A stretch of 64,000 bases of DNA from the NCBI RefSeq assembly GCF_900177625.1, contig NZ_FXAU01000001.1, positions 107,746 through 171,745 of the forward strand. Direction: 5' to 3'. Source of the stretch: Sphingobacterium psychroaquaticum (GTDB lineage: Bacteria > Bacteroidota > Bacteroidia > Sphingobacteriales > Sphingobacteriaceae). The notes under the pieces are model-generated. The model ran no database searches, had not been told where the DNA came from, and saw nothing but the letters and a program-made list of their open reading frames with translations. The position numbers and the translations under genes were made by a program. Positions 1 to 8,498 of this stretch are shown piece after piece. The stretch's first letter is position 1. Each line of letters starts with the position of its first letter.

Positions 1-362
1 GTTACAAACAAAAGTTTCTTCTTGAACTTTCAAGAATAATAAACCTTTTTACACCTCCTGTTATACTAAAAGACAAGCAGTTTTTTTATATTGATAAATT
101 GACCACTTTCGGTGAAGCTACCGTATTGATATTGGCTACCTATGAAATTTTTGAAAGTATAAGGACAAACCGAATCGCATCAAGACCTGCACACCAGAAA
201 GCAAAATATAGCTTCCCTGACGGCGATCCTGAGTGCGACAATCTTGAAAAATTTACTCCACCCCCTATTAACGGTATAGTATTCAGGCTTGCTCTTAACG
301 AATTGAACCTATATGGCCCATATCTTAAAGAGTTGGATGACCTTAAACAAAAGAATAGTTAG
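1..362 (+). CDS. 3' part of an unidentified gene
   Basis: The reading frame is open from base 3 to the stop at 360-362, so this is the C-terminal 119 residues of a gene that begins before the window. A TTG at 99 could act as a start, but the frame continues upstream without a stop, so I treat it as truncated by the window edge. The segment is mixed hydrophobic and charged with no motif I recognise. Its stop is two bases from the start of the DUF4238 gene, so the two are almost certainly cotranscribed. No function can be assigned. Confidence 0.6.
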   Translation, partial: YKQKFLLELSRIINLFTPPVILKDKQFFYIDKLTTFGEATVLILATYEIFESIRTNRIASRPAHQKAKYSFPDGDPECDNLEKFTPPPINGIVFRLALNELNLYGPYLKELDDLKQKNS

Positions 363-364
363 AT

Positions 365-1240
365 ATGGGTATTTCAAGACGTCATCATTATATTCCGCAG
401 TTCCTTATCAAGAAATTTGCTGATTCGGACAATATGCTTTATCTGTATGATAAAGAAAAAAAAACCTTTGCAAAGGAAAAGAGAAGCCCCAAATCTATAT
501 TCTTTGAGATGAATAGGAATATCCTTGATTTTGGCGGAACAGCAAACGATAATCTTGAAAAGTTGTATGCTGAACTTGACGAAAAATTTTCCCGTGATCT
601 GACAGAAATAATTGCGACTAAAAATATCACTGAAGAAGGGCTTACTTCTTTACTTGTAATGGTTTCTTCATTAAAATGGCGATTACCCGTTAATGATGAA
701 CTGTTCTATGATAAAGATAGACAGTATACATACGATAAATTACCGATCTCGATAAAGGCCATAAATGATGATGGCTCTCAAAATACGGAGGCTATCGAGC
801 ATCTACTCAATTCTGAAATTTTCAACCGTACAAAACGACTAATCTTTCCGTTCTTACCATTCTATAATAATTATGAAATAGCAGAAGATAAATTATCAAA
901 ATTACATCAGAACAGCTATATTGATTCAAATGAGATAATTACATCTATCCTAGGAGATTCACCAATTATTGAAAGCAAACGTTCCGATATAGAAGATTTT
1001 GGGAACTTCATTTTACCTCTAGGTAATAAAGAAACTTTCATTTGCAGTGACTCGGGTAACAAGAAGGTCAACAGTATAGCTTTTTATGTAAATAAAGATT
1101 TAGCAATGTTTCATCAGGCAAAAAAGTATGTCGTCTGCTGTAATAAAGACCATCTTGCTGCTATTATTTATGCGTACCAAAATTTACATAGTGTAGGGCA
1201 AACAAATCTTATTCATGAACACATTTTCAAGTTTGTGTAA
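365..1240 (+). CDS. DUF4238 domain-containing protein
   Basis: The N-terminus RRHHYIPQFLIKKFA is the hallmark of DUF4238, a family found in many bacteria and often in genomic islands; its biochemical role is not established. The 291-residue length fits the family. It has no signal peptide or membrane segment, so it is probably cytoplasmic. It follows the upstream truncated gene by two bases and is closed by a strong hairpin terminator. The conserved paired histidines near the N-terminus suggest a metal or catalytic site, but that is inference. The family call is firm; a defence role is only a guess from the accessory context. Confidence 0.8.
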   Translation: MGISRRHHYIPQFLIKKFADSDNMLYLYDKEKKTFAKEKRSPKSIFFEMNRNILDFGGTANDNLEKLYAELDEKFSRDLTEIIATKNITEEGLTSLLVMVSSLKWRLPVNDELFYDKDRQYTYDKLPISIKAINDDGSQNTEAIEHLLNSEIFNRTKRLIFPFLPFYNNYEIAEDKLSKLHQNSYIDSNEIITSILGDSPIIESKRSDIEDFGNFILPLGNKETFICSDSGNKKVNSIAFYVNKDLAMFHQAKKYVVCCNKDHLAAIIYAYQNLHSVGQTNLIHEHIFKFV

Positions 1241-1261
1241 ACATTACCTATTATAACTGAG

Positions 1262-1289
1262 CCGAGGTCGATAAACCTCGGTTTTTTTT
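1262..1289 (+). terminator. Rho-independent terminator after DUF4238 gene
   Basis: CCGAGGT at 1262-1268 pairs perfectly with ACCTCGG at 1275-1281 across a six-base loop and is followed by eight T residues. It lies 22 bases after the DUF4238 stop and ends that transcript. Confidence 0.9.
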
Positions 1290-1895
1290 CCTCTACAAAT
1301 CCGTAAAGCACATTTACCCTCCCCATATCCTACCATAAAAGAGCTTCACTGGATATTCTTGAAAAAGACAAATTCCAAAATGCCTGTCTACTTCCAAAAC
1401 ATTGTTTTTCCATCTCTCTTTTAAGTGACTCTTAGGAGCCACGAGTTTTAAGAAAACAGTTTAAAATTCGTGCAGGTGATGCCTGTATTCTAATCTAATC
1501 AGCCATTTGCTCAATGCCTTTTCCAATGGCTTCCACATTATTTTTTATCCAAGAACCGGTATGCTGTTTTTGTCCCATTTCAAGAGCAAAGGTATTTCAG
1601 TGTTCTTAACGCAACAGCAAGATCATGCCCTCCGGGTTTGCAAAATAATCTCCACCCATACGGGTCGTATTTTTTTGACAAAACCTTGCTGCTGCTAAAC
1701 ACTAACCTTTTATGCTCGTGAAACGAAACAAAGCATACTCCGGCTCTTTACACGAATAAAAAAAATGTCAGAAATGAAAAATATCAGCATTGGAAATGGA
1801 AAAAGTGAAACGAAAACAAGCACCTCCTCTCATTGCCGAATAAATCAAATCAAAAAAAATCAAACAGGAATTTAACAACGTAAAAATCGAAAATC
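1290..1895. other. 606-bp gene-poor region upstream of ssb
   Basis: No convincing gene lies here. There is a 63-codon frame at 1507-1698 (+) and a 27-codon ATG frame at 1495-1578 (-), but both are short and lack family features. A 36-codon ATG frame at 1765-1875 (+), beginning MSEMKNISIGNGK and rich in Ser, Thr and Lys, ends 20 bases before ssb; it could be a leader peptide. Around 1501-1536 is a GCCATT...AATGGC inverted repeat. The stretch may carry a noncoding or regulatory signal for the ssb-PRTRC operon, but I cannot identify one. Confidence 0.4.
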
Positions 1896-2285
1896 ATGAA
1901 CATCACAGGAAGATTGACAAGGGATGCGGAAGTACGCACAACGTCACAGGACAAACAAGTAGTAAACTTTTCAGTAGCAACAAACGACAGCTACAAAAAC
2001 AAGCAGGGCGAACGCATAGAGCAAACCACCTATTTCGACTGCTCGTACTGGATAACTCCCAACGTAGCCAGACTACTCACAAAAGGCACACTGGTAGAAC
2101 TAACAGGCAGAGTAAGTACAAGAGCGTGGACAGGAAATGACGGAGAGCCAAAAGCAGGACTGAATTTTCATACCTCACAAATCAAACTGCACGGAGGTAG
2201 CAGGAAAACAGAAACCGTACAGGCTACTAATAATAACAAAGGTAAGGTTACAGCGGAGCAGACCAAAGACGACCTACCATTTTAA
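1896..2285 (+). CDS. ssb: single-stranded DNA-binding protein
   Basis: A 129-residue OB-fold protein that coats single-stranded DNA. The start MNITGRLTRDAEVR, the central FSVATND strand and the acidic C-terminal tail DDLPF, which recruits partner replication proteins in SSB family members, are all present. It is shorter than chromosomal SSB (about 170 residues), as is usual for mobile-element copies, which protect transferred single strands and limit SOS induction. It begins a run of plus-strand genes (DUF932, PRTRC cassette) with short gaps, probably one operon. Start chosen at the first ATG, which matches the family N-terminus. Confidence 0.93.
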   Translation: MNITGRLTRDAEVRTTSQDKQVVNFSVATNDSYKNKQGERIEQTTYFDCSYWITPNVARLLTKGTLVELTGRVSTRAWTGNDGEPKAGLNFHTSQIKLHGGSRKTETVQATNNNKGKVTAEQTKDDLPF

Positions 2286-2330
2286 CAACAATCAAATATT
2301 CATTTTTCAAACTTTTAAAATTTCAATATC

Positions 2331-3404
2331 ATGGCACATAATATCAATTTCAACAGCAAGACAGGACGTTACTCATTCTTTAGTGTAAAGGAAAAAGCGT
2401 GGCACGGTTTGGGGCAAATCGTACAGGATTATCCGACAAGCGAGCAGGCTATCAGACACGCAGGGTTAGATTATGAAGTGGTAAAATCTCCACTCTTTAC
2501 CAAAGGTTCGGGTATTATCGAAACCACTAACGGCATAGAGATAGGCAGTAGCGAACTGGAAGTACATAACTATTTCGCCAACATACGCACCGATAACAAT
2601 GCCGTATTGGGTGTGGTGGGTAAAGACTACCATATCGTACAAAACAGGGATGCTTTTTCATTCTTTGACAGTATTGTAGGCGGTACAGACGGTATTTTAT
2701 ACGAAACCGCAGGAGCTTTAGGTAATGGGGAACGCATTTTTATTACAGCCAAATTGCCGAGTTATATCCGTGTGGGCAATGGCGATGATGTGACAGAAAA
2801 ATACATCTTCCTAACAACTTCGCACGACGGTAGCGGAAGTATTACAGCCGCTTTTACACCTATCCGTATCGTTTGCCAAAATACCTTAAACGCTTCTTTG
2901 CGTAATATGAGCAATGTGGTACGCATCAAGCACACCGCAGGAGCAAAACAACGTTTGGACAATGCTCATAAAGTTATGGGATTGGCTAACCAGTTTAGCG
3001 ACCAGTTAGAGGGTATTTTCAATGAGTGGACGAAAGTCAAAGTATCAGACCAAGAGGTTAAAAAGCTAATCCAACTGGCACTTTGTCCGAATAAGGAAAC
3101 ATTGGAATTACTGAAAAAAGGTGCGGAAGATGAAGTTTCCACCGTATTCAAAAACGTGGTTGAAGATGCTTTTGCTTATGCAATGGTAAGCGATACCCAA
3201 CAAATGGACACCACCAAAGGCACATTGTTCGGGGCATATAATGCAGTAACAGGCTACTATCAGAACGTAAGAAGCTACAAAGACAACGAAGCCAAGTTAC
3301 AGAGTATTGTAATGGGCGGTACTGCTCAACTCAAATCACAGAAAGCATTTGAACTGTGTACCTCTTTTCAGAAAGTCGGTGAAGAGGTTTTTCAACTTAA
3401 TTAA
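2331..3404 (+). CDS. DUF932 / phage-plasmid-like protein (TIGR03299 type)
   Basis: A 357-residue protein of the DUF932 family, common on plasmids, phages and Bacteroidota ICEs. The N-terminal segment with KEKAWHGLGQIVQDYPTSEQA is typical of the family, followed by the conserved core with FTPIRIVCQNTLNASL. The biochemical role is unknown; its regular place next to ssb and PRTRC genes suggests a part in element replication or stability. It sits 45 bases after ssb. No signal peptide or membrane segment is seen. Confidence 0.88.
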   Translation: MAHNINFNSKTGRYSFFSVKEKAWHGLGQIVQDYPTSEQAIRHAGLDYEVVKSPLFTKGSGIIETTNGIEIGSSELEVHNYFANIRTDNNAVLGVVGKDYHIVQNRDAFSFFDSIVGGTDGILYETAGALGNGERIFITAKLPSYIRVGNGDDVTEKYIFLTTSHDGSGSITAAFTPIRIVCQNTLNASLRNMSNVVRIKHTAGAKQRLDNAHKVMGLANQFSDQLEGIFNEWTKVKVSDQEVKKLIQLALCPNKETLELLKKGAEDEVSTVFKNVVEDAFAYAMVSDTQQMDTTKGTLFGAYNAVTGYYQNVRSYKDNEAKLQSIVMGGTAQLKSQKAFELCTSFQKVGEEVFQLN

Positions 3405-3456
3405 TTACACCACAGGCTACCGCCTTGCAAACGGTGGTAGCCTTATATTATTAAAC

Positions 3457-3660
3457 ATGAAAGTAACGGATTTGAACGGATGCTCTATCGAAGTCACTGA
3501 CCTTGATGAAGCCATAAAGATTAGCAAACGGTACACTGGTTACAGACACGAGGACGAAAGTTTCTCCGAGTTCGACAAAAGACAGAACGCTTATTGGACA
3601 GATATGTACAATAAACTGACAGCAAAGAAAAAACGATTAGAGGACAAACAAAAAAATTAG
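3457..3660 (+). CDS. small hypothetical protein in PRTRC block
   Basis: A 67-residue cytoplasmic protein starting MKVTDLNGCSIEV and ending in a Lys-rich helix. The frame opens earlier, at 3349, but that part overlaps the end of the DUF932 gene in another frame, so I take the ATG at 3457, which lies in the intergenic gap after an inverted-repeat-like stretch (ccacaggctaccgcc...ggtggtagcc) at 3410-3442. It ends four bases before PRTRC E. The N-terminal half reads like a small beta-rich domain. No function is recognised. Confidence 0.65.
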   Translation: MKVTDLNGCSIEVTDLDEAIKISKRYTGYRHEDESFSEFDKRQNAYWTDMYNKLTAKKKRLEDKQKN

Positions 3661-3664
3661 AACG

Positions 3665-4267
3665 ATGAATACAAATTTTTTCAATCAGATACAGCAGTTG
3701 GACTTTACAGGAGTATTGCAACTGAACATTTCAAAGGGAACAGAAACCAAGCTAATAGTATCGGTTATGCTTAACAATGATGAGTGCGGAGATAACGCCA
3801 AAAACCTTATTCCACCCCTTACATTCAATGCTACCGCACAGGAGTTTGACGAGGGATTTTTTGAGCAGATAACCGCACCAGTACAAACCGTTTCGGGCAT
3901 GATGGTAGATATGGAAAAGTTTCTAAAACAAATGGAGGAAGTCAAAAAGCAATCGGCAATGGAAAAGGAAAAAGCCGATAAGGAGAAGAAAGAAAAAGAA
4001 GCCAGGGACAAGAAGTATAAAGAAGCTATGGCAAAGGCTGACGAATTGGAAAAAGAGGGCAAATTCCGTGAAGCGTGGATGAAAGTGCCGAACCCTGCCG
4101 ATTTTCCCGACTATGCCGATGCCATACGCAAACGCAAAACTTCACTATCGGACAAATTTGCCACACCGAGCCTTTTCGGTGCAACAGAAGAAACAACACC
4201 CGAACCGATACAATCGACTGTAGTTACAGAGGATTACCCCATTGATGAAGCAGGTGAAGAAGAATAA
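3665..4267 (+). CDS. PRTRC system protein E
   Basis: A 200-residue protein matching PRTRC_E: N-terminal FFNQIQQLDFTGVLQLNI and the conserved segment PLTFNATAQEFDEGFF, then a highly charged Lys/Glu coiled coil (roughly residues 90-140) and an acidic tail. PRTRC stands for ParB-related, ThiF-related cassette, a plasmid-borne gene set whose mechanism is unknown. It ends two bases before the next gene, so translation is probably coupled. Confidence 0.85.
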   Translation: MNTNFFNQIQQLDFTGVLQLNISKGTETKLIVSVMLNNDECGDNAKNLIPPLTFNATAQEFDEGFFEQITAPVQTVSGMMVDMEKFLKQMEEVKKQSAMEKEKADKEKKEKEARDKKYKEAMAKADELEKEGKFREAWMKVPNPADFPDYADAIRKRKTSLSDKFATPSLFGATEETTPEPIQSTVVTEDYPIDEAGEEE

Positions 4268-4269
4268 AA

Positions 4270-4512
4270 GTGTTAACCAAAAAATTAAATGTTATGTTAT
4301 TAGCAACGCAATTACAACGAGTTTTCATATTAAATAACAAGGGGCAGGAAATTAAACTGAACGACCCCGAACCGCAATGGAGTGTACAGGCAGTAATGAA
4401 TTTTTATTCCAATACATACCCCATTCTGACCACCGCAAAAGTATCAGCACCACAAATCAAAGACGATACCGTACAGTACCGCTTTGAAAGTGCTATGGGA
4501 ACAAAAGGTTAA
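4270..4512 (+). CDS. PRTRC system protein C
   Basis: A small protein with the PRTRC_C signature: LQRVFILNN near the start, then VMNFYSNTYPILTTA and a C-terminal GTKG. The longest frame starts at GTG 4270; the ATG at 4294 (MLLATQLQRVF) gives a 72-residue product, which agrees better with the usual family length. The fold resembles a small alpha-beta domain related to phage proteins. It is the second gene of the cassette and is tightly linked to E and the F-like gene. Confidence 0.85.
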   Translation: MLTKKLNVMLLATQLQRVFILNNKGQEIKLNDPEPQWSVQAVMNFYSNTYPILTTAKVSAPQIKDDTVQYRFESAMGTKG

Positions 4513-4529
4513 ACCAAAACAGTAAAACA

Positions 4530-5684
4530 ATGACTTATGCAACGACATACCGTATCGGGAACATTCCAAATGCCCCAAGAACCCAAGCAAAAGCAATTAC
4601 ATCGTCAGTTGAGCGAGTTCGCAAACTGGATGCAACGACCGAAAGACGCAAACGAAATCCAAAAGGACAAACAAAAGTCTGTACCAGTAACTATGTTGCC
4701 AATGGTTTTCTAAGAACTTCGTTTCTCCCAAGACTGGAAGAAACGGAAACTGTACAGGCTTGCAGGGATAATATCAAAATGGAAAGGGATTTTTATCGTT
4801 CCCTTTCTCAATTAGCAGAGCATTACGGTATCATTCCGAAACCAACGCAGGCTTTAGGATATCCGTACAATATCGCATTGGCTTTAAAAGATATAGAAGA
4901 ACAGTTAAAACTTAAAGTAAGCGATTGGGAAGAAATCAAACTGATACAGGATAGTAAGAAAGTGTTTTTTACAAGTGAGGAAAGATATAATACAGGTGCA
5001 ACGCTGTATTATATTCCTGTAGTACCCTTATTTCGTTGGTTGAAAGACCCAAAGCGAAAACATACCGCTCAACTGCTTATATCGGTTTGTAGTTATCTGT
5101 ACCACATTGCCGACATTCCCTATTACAGACAGGAAAGCAGTTATCTGTACTGGATGTATGAGATGCATAAAGATTGGGTAACAGAGGACGATTATGGAGA
5201 AGACACAGAAACCTATCTTAGTGAATTTGCACAAGCGGAATGGATTGGCGACCGTATGGAACAGAAGATATATAACGAAGCCAATTTAAGGCTCTTTAAA
5301 GACCGTTTAAACCGCTTTAAACCAAAAGATAAGATTGATGCTGATTGCTATAAAGTAGCACAGGAAGCCTATGCAATTTATGAGCAGTACCCCAATGCAA
5401 CCGTCTTCCGCAATGCCCGACCAAATGGCGAAGCCAACGAAGAAGATATGGAAAACATTATATCTATGGAGAAATATGTTTCCTTCTGTGCAGATGGTAC
5501 AGGGTGGCTAATGGATAATGTAGTAGAATCTGTAAATAACGAATTACAGGAATACGGACAGATGGAAGAACCGATTATTATCAAACGGTTTGACGGAAGC
5601 GATATAACCGCCAATACATTGGAGTTTGAAAACCGTTTGTTACCGATGATAAACGAACTGACCTACATTTTAAATAATTTTTAA
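4530..5684 (+). CDS. PRTRC system protein F-like
   Basis: A 384-residue soluble protein lying between PRTRC C and PRTRC B, where Bacteroidota cassettes carry the F-type protein. The N-terminus is basic (several Arg and Lys in residues 8-50) and the rest is mainly helical with many Tyr and Trp (for example YLYHIADIPYYRQESSYLYWMYEMH). I see no catalytic motif. The assignment rests mainly on position and size and is less certain than for its neighbours. Confidence 0.6.
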   Translation: MTYATTYRIGNIPNAPRTQAKAITSSVERVRKLDATTERRKRNPKGQTKVCTSNYVANGFLRTSFLPRLEETETVQACRDNIKMERDFYRSLSQLAEHYGIIPKPTQALGYPYNIALALKDIEEQLKLKVSDWEEIKLIQDSKKVFFTSEERYNTGATLYYIPVVPLFRWLKDPKRKHTAQLLISVCSYLYHIADIPYYRQESSYLYWMYEMHKDWVTEDDYGEDTETYLSEFAQAEWIGDRMEQKIYNEANLRLFKDRLNRFKPKDKIDADCYKVAQEAYAIYEQYPNATVFRNARPNGEANEEDMENIISMEKYVSFCADGTGWLMDNVVESVNNELQEYGQMEEPIIIKRFDGSDITANTLEFENRLLPMINELTYILNNF

Positions 5685-5694
5685 AAACAAAACT

Positions 5695-6408
5695 ATGAAC
5701 GATATAACACAGGATTTCGGAATGCTGTACTATCCAAAATCAGCATTGGTATTTTATCAGACTACTGGAAAGGGTAACGATACTTATGTAGAGCATTTTG
5801 ATATGGATAAAAACGGTATGCCCATTAATGCACACCCTTTGACCGTAAAAGAAGCGAACCAATTGGCAAAGGCTTTGAAGACCGCCAAAGAGGAAAAAGA
5901 ACCGCTATTGAAACCGCAGGGAGTATTGAGCAATCAGGTTTTATACTTTGAGCCGACAGGAAACAAAGTGGTTTGGTTTACCAAAGCCACACAAAGGGAA
6001 ATGTATTTTATTGAAAGTCTGGGAATACCCAAAGGCAAAGCCAATGTACCGCCTATGCTGTGGGTAGCGAACCGAAGCGGTTTAGCCGTTTTCGCTTTAA
6101 TAAATGGCAGAAGACCTACGATAAAAACAAAGCTTTACAACGCTCCTTTTTTTAATGTGTACGAGGACGGCAATGTATGTATGGGTACAGTAGATGTACG
6201 CATAAAGAAAACCGCTTCATTGGAAGAATTTACAAACAAATGGGAAGGCTTTTTCTTTAACAGTTATTTCAGTCATTTAATGCACGGTCATAACCCGATA
6301 AAAGGAAATTGCGTAAGCCTTTGGGAAAATTTAATTGCCACAGGCGAAGCTTTTCCAATGGAAGTATTGACAAAAAGTAATCTAACCTTAAAAGACATAT
6401 TGCGATGA
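5695..6408 (+). CDS. PRTRC system protein B
   Basis: A 237-residue PRTRC_B family protein. The segment with PPMLWVANRSGLAVFAL, the run YNAPFFNVYEDGNVCMGTV and the later FFNSYFSHLMHG are typical of the family. It overlaps the ThiF gene by four bases (ATGA), showing translational coupling. Its partner role with the ThiF-like enzyme is inferred from this fixed order; no reaction is known. Confidence 0.85.
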   Translation: MNDITQDFGMLYYPKSALVFYQTTGKGNDTYVEHFDMDKNGMPINAHPLTVKEANQLAKALKTAKEEKEPLLKPQGVLSNQVLYFEPTGNKVVWFTKATQREMYFIESLGIPKGKANVPPMLWVANRSGLAVFALINGRRPTIKTKLYNAPFFNVYEDGNVCMGTVDVRIKKTASLEEFTNKWEGFFFNSYFSHLMHGHNPIKGNCVSLWENLIATGEAFPMEVLTKSNLTLKDILR

Positions 6409-7214
6409 ATACCGAAAAAATAAAAGTCCATTTTACGGACAATAGTTTAATAAATGCAACCAATCCTATATCGGTAAACCTTATCGGTGCAGGTGGTACA
6501 GGCTCAAAGGTTTTGACCGCCTTAATGGAAATGAACCATAGTTTGATTGCGTTAGGTCACGCAGGATTGTCCGTTCGCCTTTGGGATGATGATGTTATTA
6601 CGGAAGCTAATTTGGGCAGACAGCGTTTTGCAGAATGCGAAGTAGGATTGTATAAATCTGCTGCTCTAATCAACCGAGCCAACCGCTTTTCAGGTACAAA
6701 TTGGAAAGCCGAAACGCAGAAGTTTGAAAAGGACAGTTTGGGCAAACTTCCCGAAAACGCACAGGCTACTATCTTTATTACCTGTGTAGATAGTGTAAAG
6801 GCAAGATTTGGTATTGCTGAAATATTAAAAGCACTGGATAACGGAAAATATTATCATCATAAACCAAAATACTGGTTGGATTATGGTAACAGCCAATATA
6901 CAGGACAAGTATTGTTATCAACTATTGGAGATATAAAACAACCCAATTCCGATATATATGAAACGGTAGCTAATCTGCCAATGGTTACAGATGAATTTGG
7001 TGCTTTGTTAAAGCAGTCCGAACAGCAAGACGATACACCAAGTTGCAGTTTAGCTGAAGCATTGGAAAAACAGGATTTATATATCAATTCGTCATTGGCT
7101 CAAATGGGTAGTTCTTTGTTATGGGGTTTATTTCGTAATGGATTGACCGAATACAGAGGTTTTTTTCTCAATCTGAAAGATTTTAGGTCACAGCCTATTC
7201 CAGTCGCCCGATAG
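6405..7214 (+). CDS. PRTRC system ThiF family protein (E1-like)
   Basis: A 269-residue E1/ThiF-like protein, the family that adenylates the C-terminus of ubiquitin-like or sulfur-carrier proteins. The nucleotide-binding glycine motif NLIGAGGTGSK is at about residues 25-35, followed by WDDDVITEANLGRQRF, which holds the acidic and arginine residues that bind ATP. A late CSLAEAL segment has a cysteine that could be the thioester residue, but this is inference. It closes the cassette and is followed by hairpins. What it modifies is unknown; the small PRTRC C protein is one possible partner. Confidence 0.85.
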   Translation: MNTEKIKVHFTDNSLINATNPISVNLIGAGGTGSKVLTALMEMNHSLIALGHAGLSVRLWDDDVITEANLGRQRFAECEVGLYKSAALINRANRFSGTNWKAETQKFEKDSLGKLPENAQATIFITCVDSVKARFGIAEILKALDNGKYYHHKPKYWLDYGNSQYTGQVLLSTIGDIKQPNSDIYETVANLPMVTDEFGALLKQSEQQDDTPSCSLAEALEKQDLYINSSLAQMGSSLLWGLFRNGLTEYRGFFLNLKDFRSQPIPVAR

Positions 7215-7266
7215 CCAAAATCGGGCCGCAAAAAGACACTCCCTCCGATGGTCGGGGCAGTCTTTT
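7207..7266 (+). terminator. tandem hairpins after PRTRC ThiF gene
   Basis: Two adjacent hairpins follow the ThiF gene. CCCGAT (7208-7213) pairs with ATCGGG (7220-7225), overlapping the stop codon. AAAAAGAC (7230-7237) pairs with GTCTTTTT (7259-7266), enclosing an inner CCGA/TCGG stem, and ends in T residues. The second looks like a terminator. Its inner part (GCCG, CCCTCC, GTCGGGG) resembles the hairpin ahead of the mobilisation genes at 31501-31531. Confidence 0.7.
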
Positions 7267-7400
7267 TGCATTTAAGCGGTACAACCCCTTTGCCAAAATG
7301 TAAGGCTACGCACCGTCCTCACTTCACATTTTATCAAACAGGTTGCGATCTGTTTTTGAAGGGATATTCCAGTATCCCTTTCGTTGTTTTAGCGAACTTC

Positions 7401-7550
7401 TTTTCTTTCCACATCTGCGACCAAAGAAAAGAAGCAAAAGAACGCCGCTTGGTTATTATTGGTTTTTACCTTAACGATTCCTAGTGATATTTTTATTTGA
7501 GTAAATTTGCTAGTAAATACAATGTATGAATAACTGGCTATAAAGAATGC
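7401..7550. repeat. 150-bp direct repeat, left copy
   Basis: This stretch aligns without gaps to 8349-8498; by eye about 13 of 150 positions differ. The first 46 bases (ttttctttccacatctgcga and on) are almost identical. The two copies flank the HD phosphohydrolase gene. The right copy ends at the start codon of the CoiA-like gene, while the left copy ends at an ATG (7547) that opens only a 19-codon frame. The rest of 7267-7733 holds no other gene; TATTTTTG at 7691-7698 fits a -7 promoter element for the HD gene. Confidence 0.9.
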
Positions 7551-7733
7551 TCATTGCGTTCGCTTTAGAGTTAAGCATAATCTTAACAGTGACCGTACCA
7601 ATCTGAACCGTTAGAAAAATGGACGACAATATCCCTTTTGTTATTTTTACAGTTTAGTTTAAGCAGTGTCTGTTAGGCAACTTTAATTTATATTTTTGTA
7701 ATAAAAGGATATTTAATAGATAATTTACATTGA

Positions 7734-8288
7734 ATGGAAAAATTGATTATAGCATTAACCGAATTAGAAAAGTTAAAATATGTTGAACGTGGTACCAATG
7801 TAAAGGGAAGAAAAGAAAGTACAGCAGAACACTCTTGGAGTTGTTTGCTGATTGCGGATATTCTAATCGATTATGTTGAAGAACCATTAAACAGATTAAA
7901 AGTTATTGAGTATTTAATTTACCATGATATTGTTGAAGTTTATGCAGGAGATGCCAAATTCAATAATCCAGAGGAAATGAAACTCAAACATCAAAAAGAA
8001 GAACAAGCATTAGAAAAAATCAAAACACTTATTCCTAATAAATTAAGATTTGAAAAAATTGTCAGTGAATATGAAAAAAGAGCCACACGAGAAGCTGAAT
8101 TTGCTAAAGCTGTTGACTGTTTAGACGCCTGTATTAGAAATATTAATGATGATACTAAATCTAATAATGATGGATTTACAGAAGTCTTAATAAGAAATAA
8201 ATATTTGCCACATGTGTCAAAGTTTGACATTACAAAAGAATTATTTGAGCATTTAATACACCGACTGCAAGTATTAAATAAATTATAA
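7734..8288 (+). CDS. HD domain phosphohydrolase (YfbR/HDDC2-like)
   Basis: A 184-residue HD-superfamily protein. Metal ligands are visible as H33 (STAEHSWSC), the HD pair H64-D65 (IYHDIVEVYAGD) and a late aspartate near residue 128 (KAVDCLDACI). The pattern and length match YfbR/HDDC2-like 5'-deoxynucleotidases, which remove phosphate from dNMPs. The exact substrate is not certain. It lies alone between two copies of a 150-bp repeat, with its own -7 element, so it looks like a cassette placed into the cargo bay. Depletion of nucleotides during phage infection is a possible role, but it is inference. Confidence 0.82.
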   Translation: MEKLIIALTELEKLKYVERGTNVKGRKESTAEHSWSCLLIADILIDYVEEPLNRLKVIEYLIYHDIVEVYAGDAKFNNPEEMKLKHQKEEQALEKIKTLIPNKLRFEKIVSEYEKRATREAEFAKAVDCLDACIRNINDDTKSNNDGFTEVLIRNKYLPHVSKFDITKELFEHLIHRLQVLNKL

Positions 8289-8348
8289 TTACTATATTTT
8301 GTTTGATAAAGATGCAAATCAAATTTTCTTTTGCCTTGTAAATACTTT

Positions 8349-8498
8349 TTTTCTTTCCACATCTGCGACCAAAGAAAAGAAGCAAAAGAAAGTCGCTTGG
8401 CTATTATTGGTTTTTACCTTAACGATTCCTAAGGATATTTTTATTTGAGTAAATTTGCAAGTGAAAACAATGTATTGATAGCTGACTATAAAAAATGC
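8349..8498. repeat. 150-bp direct repeat, right copy
   Basis: Right copy of the repeat described at 7401-7550, same orientation and no gaps. It ends at the ATG of the CoiA-like gene (8495), so it contains that gene's promoter and leader; the left copy is therefore a duplicated promoter region. Confidence 0.9.

Noticed and set aside
1507..1698. 63-codon frame upstream of ssb
   Set aside because: No family features, no ribosome-binding site and odd composition (Cys-rich end); more likely noncoding.
3685..4062. 125-codon minus-strand frame inside PRTRC E
   Set aside because: Shadow of the Lys/Glu-rich coding strand; Ser/Phe-rich low-complexity translation.
7248..7484. 78-codon frame after the ThiF gene
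   Set aside because: It runs through the terminator hairpin and into the 150-bp repeat and has no start signal.
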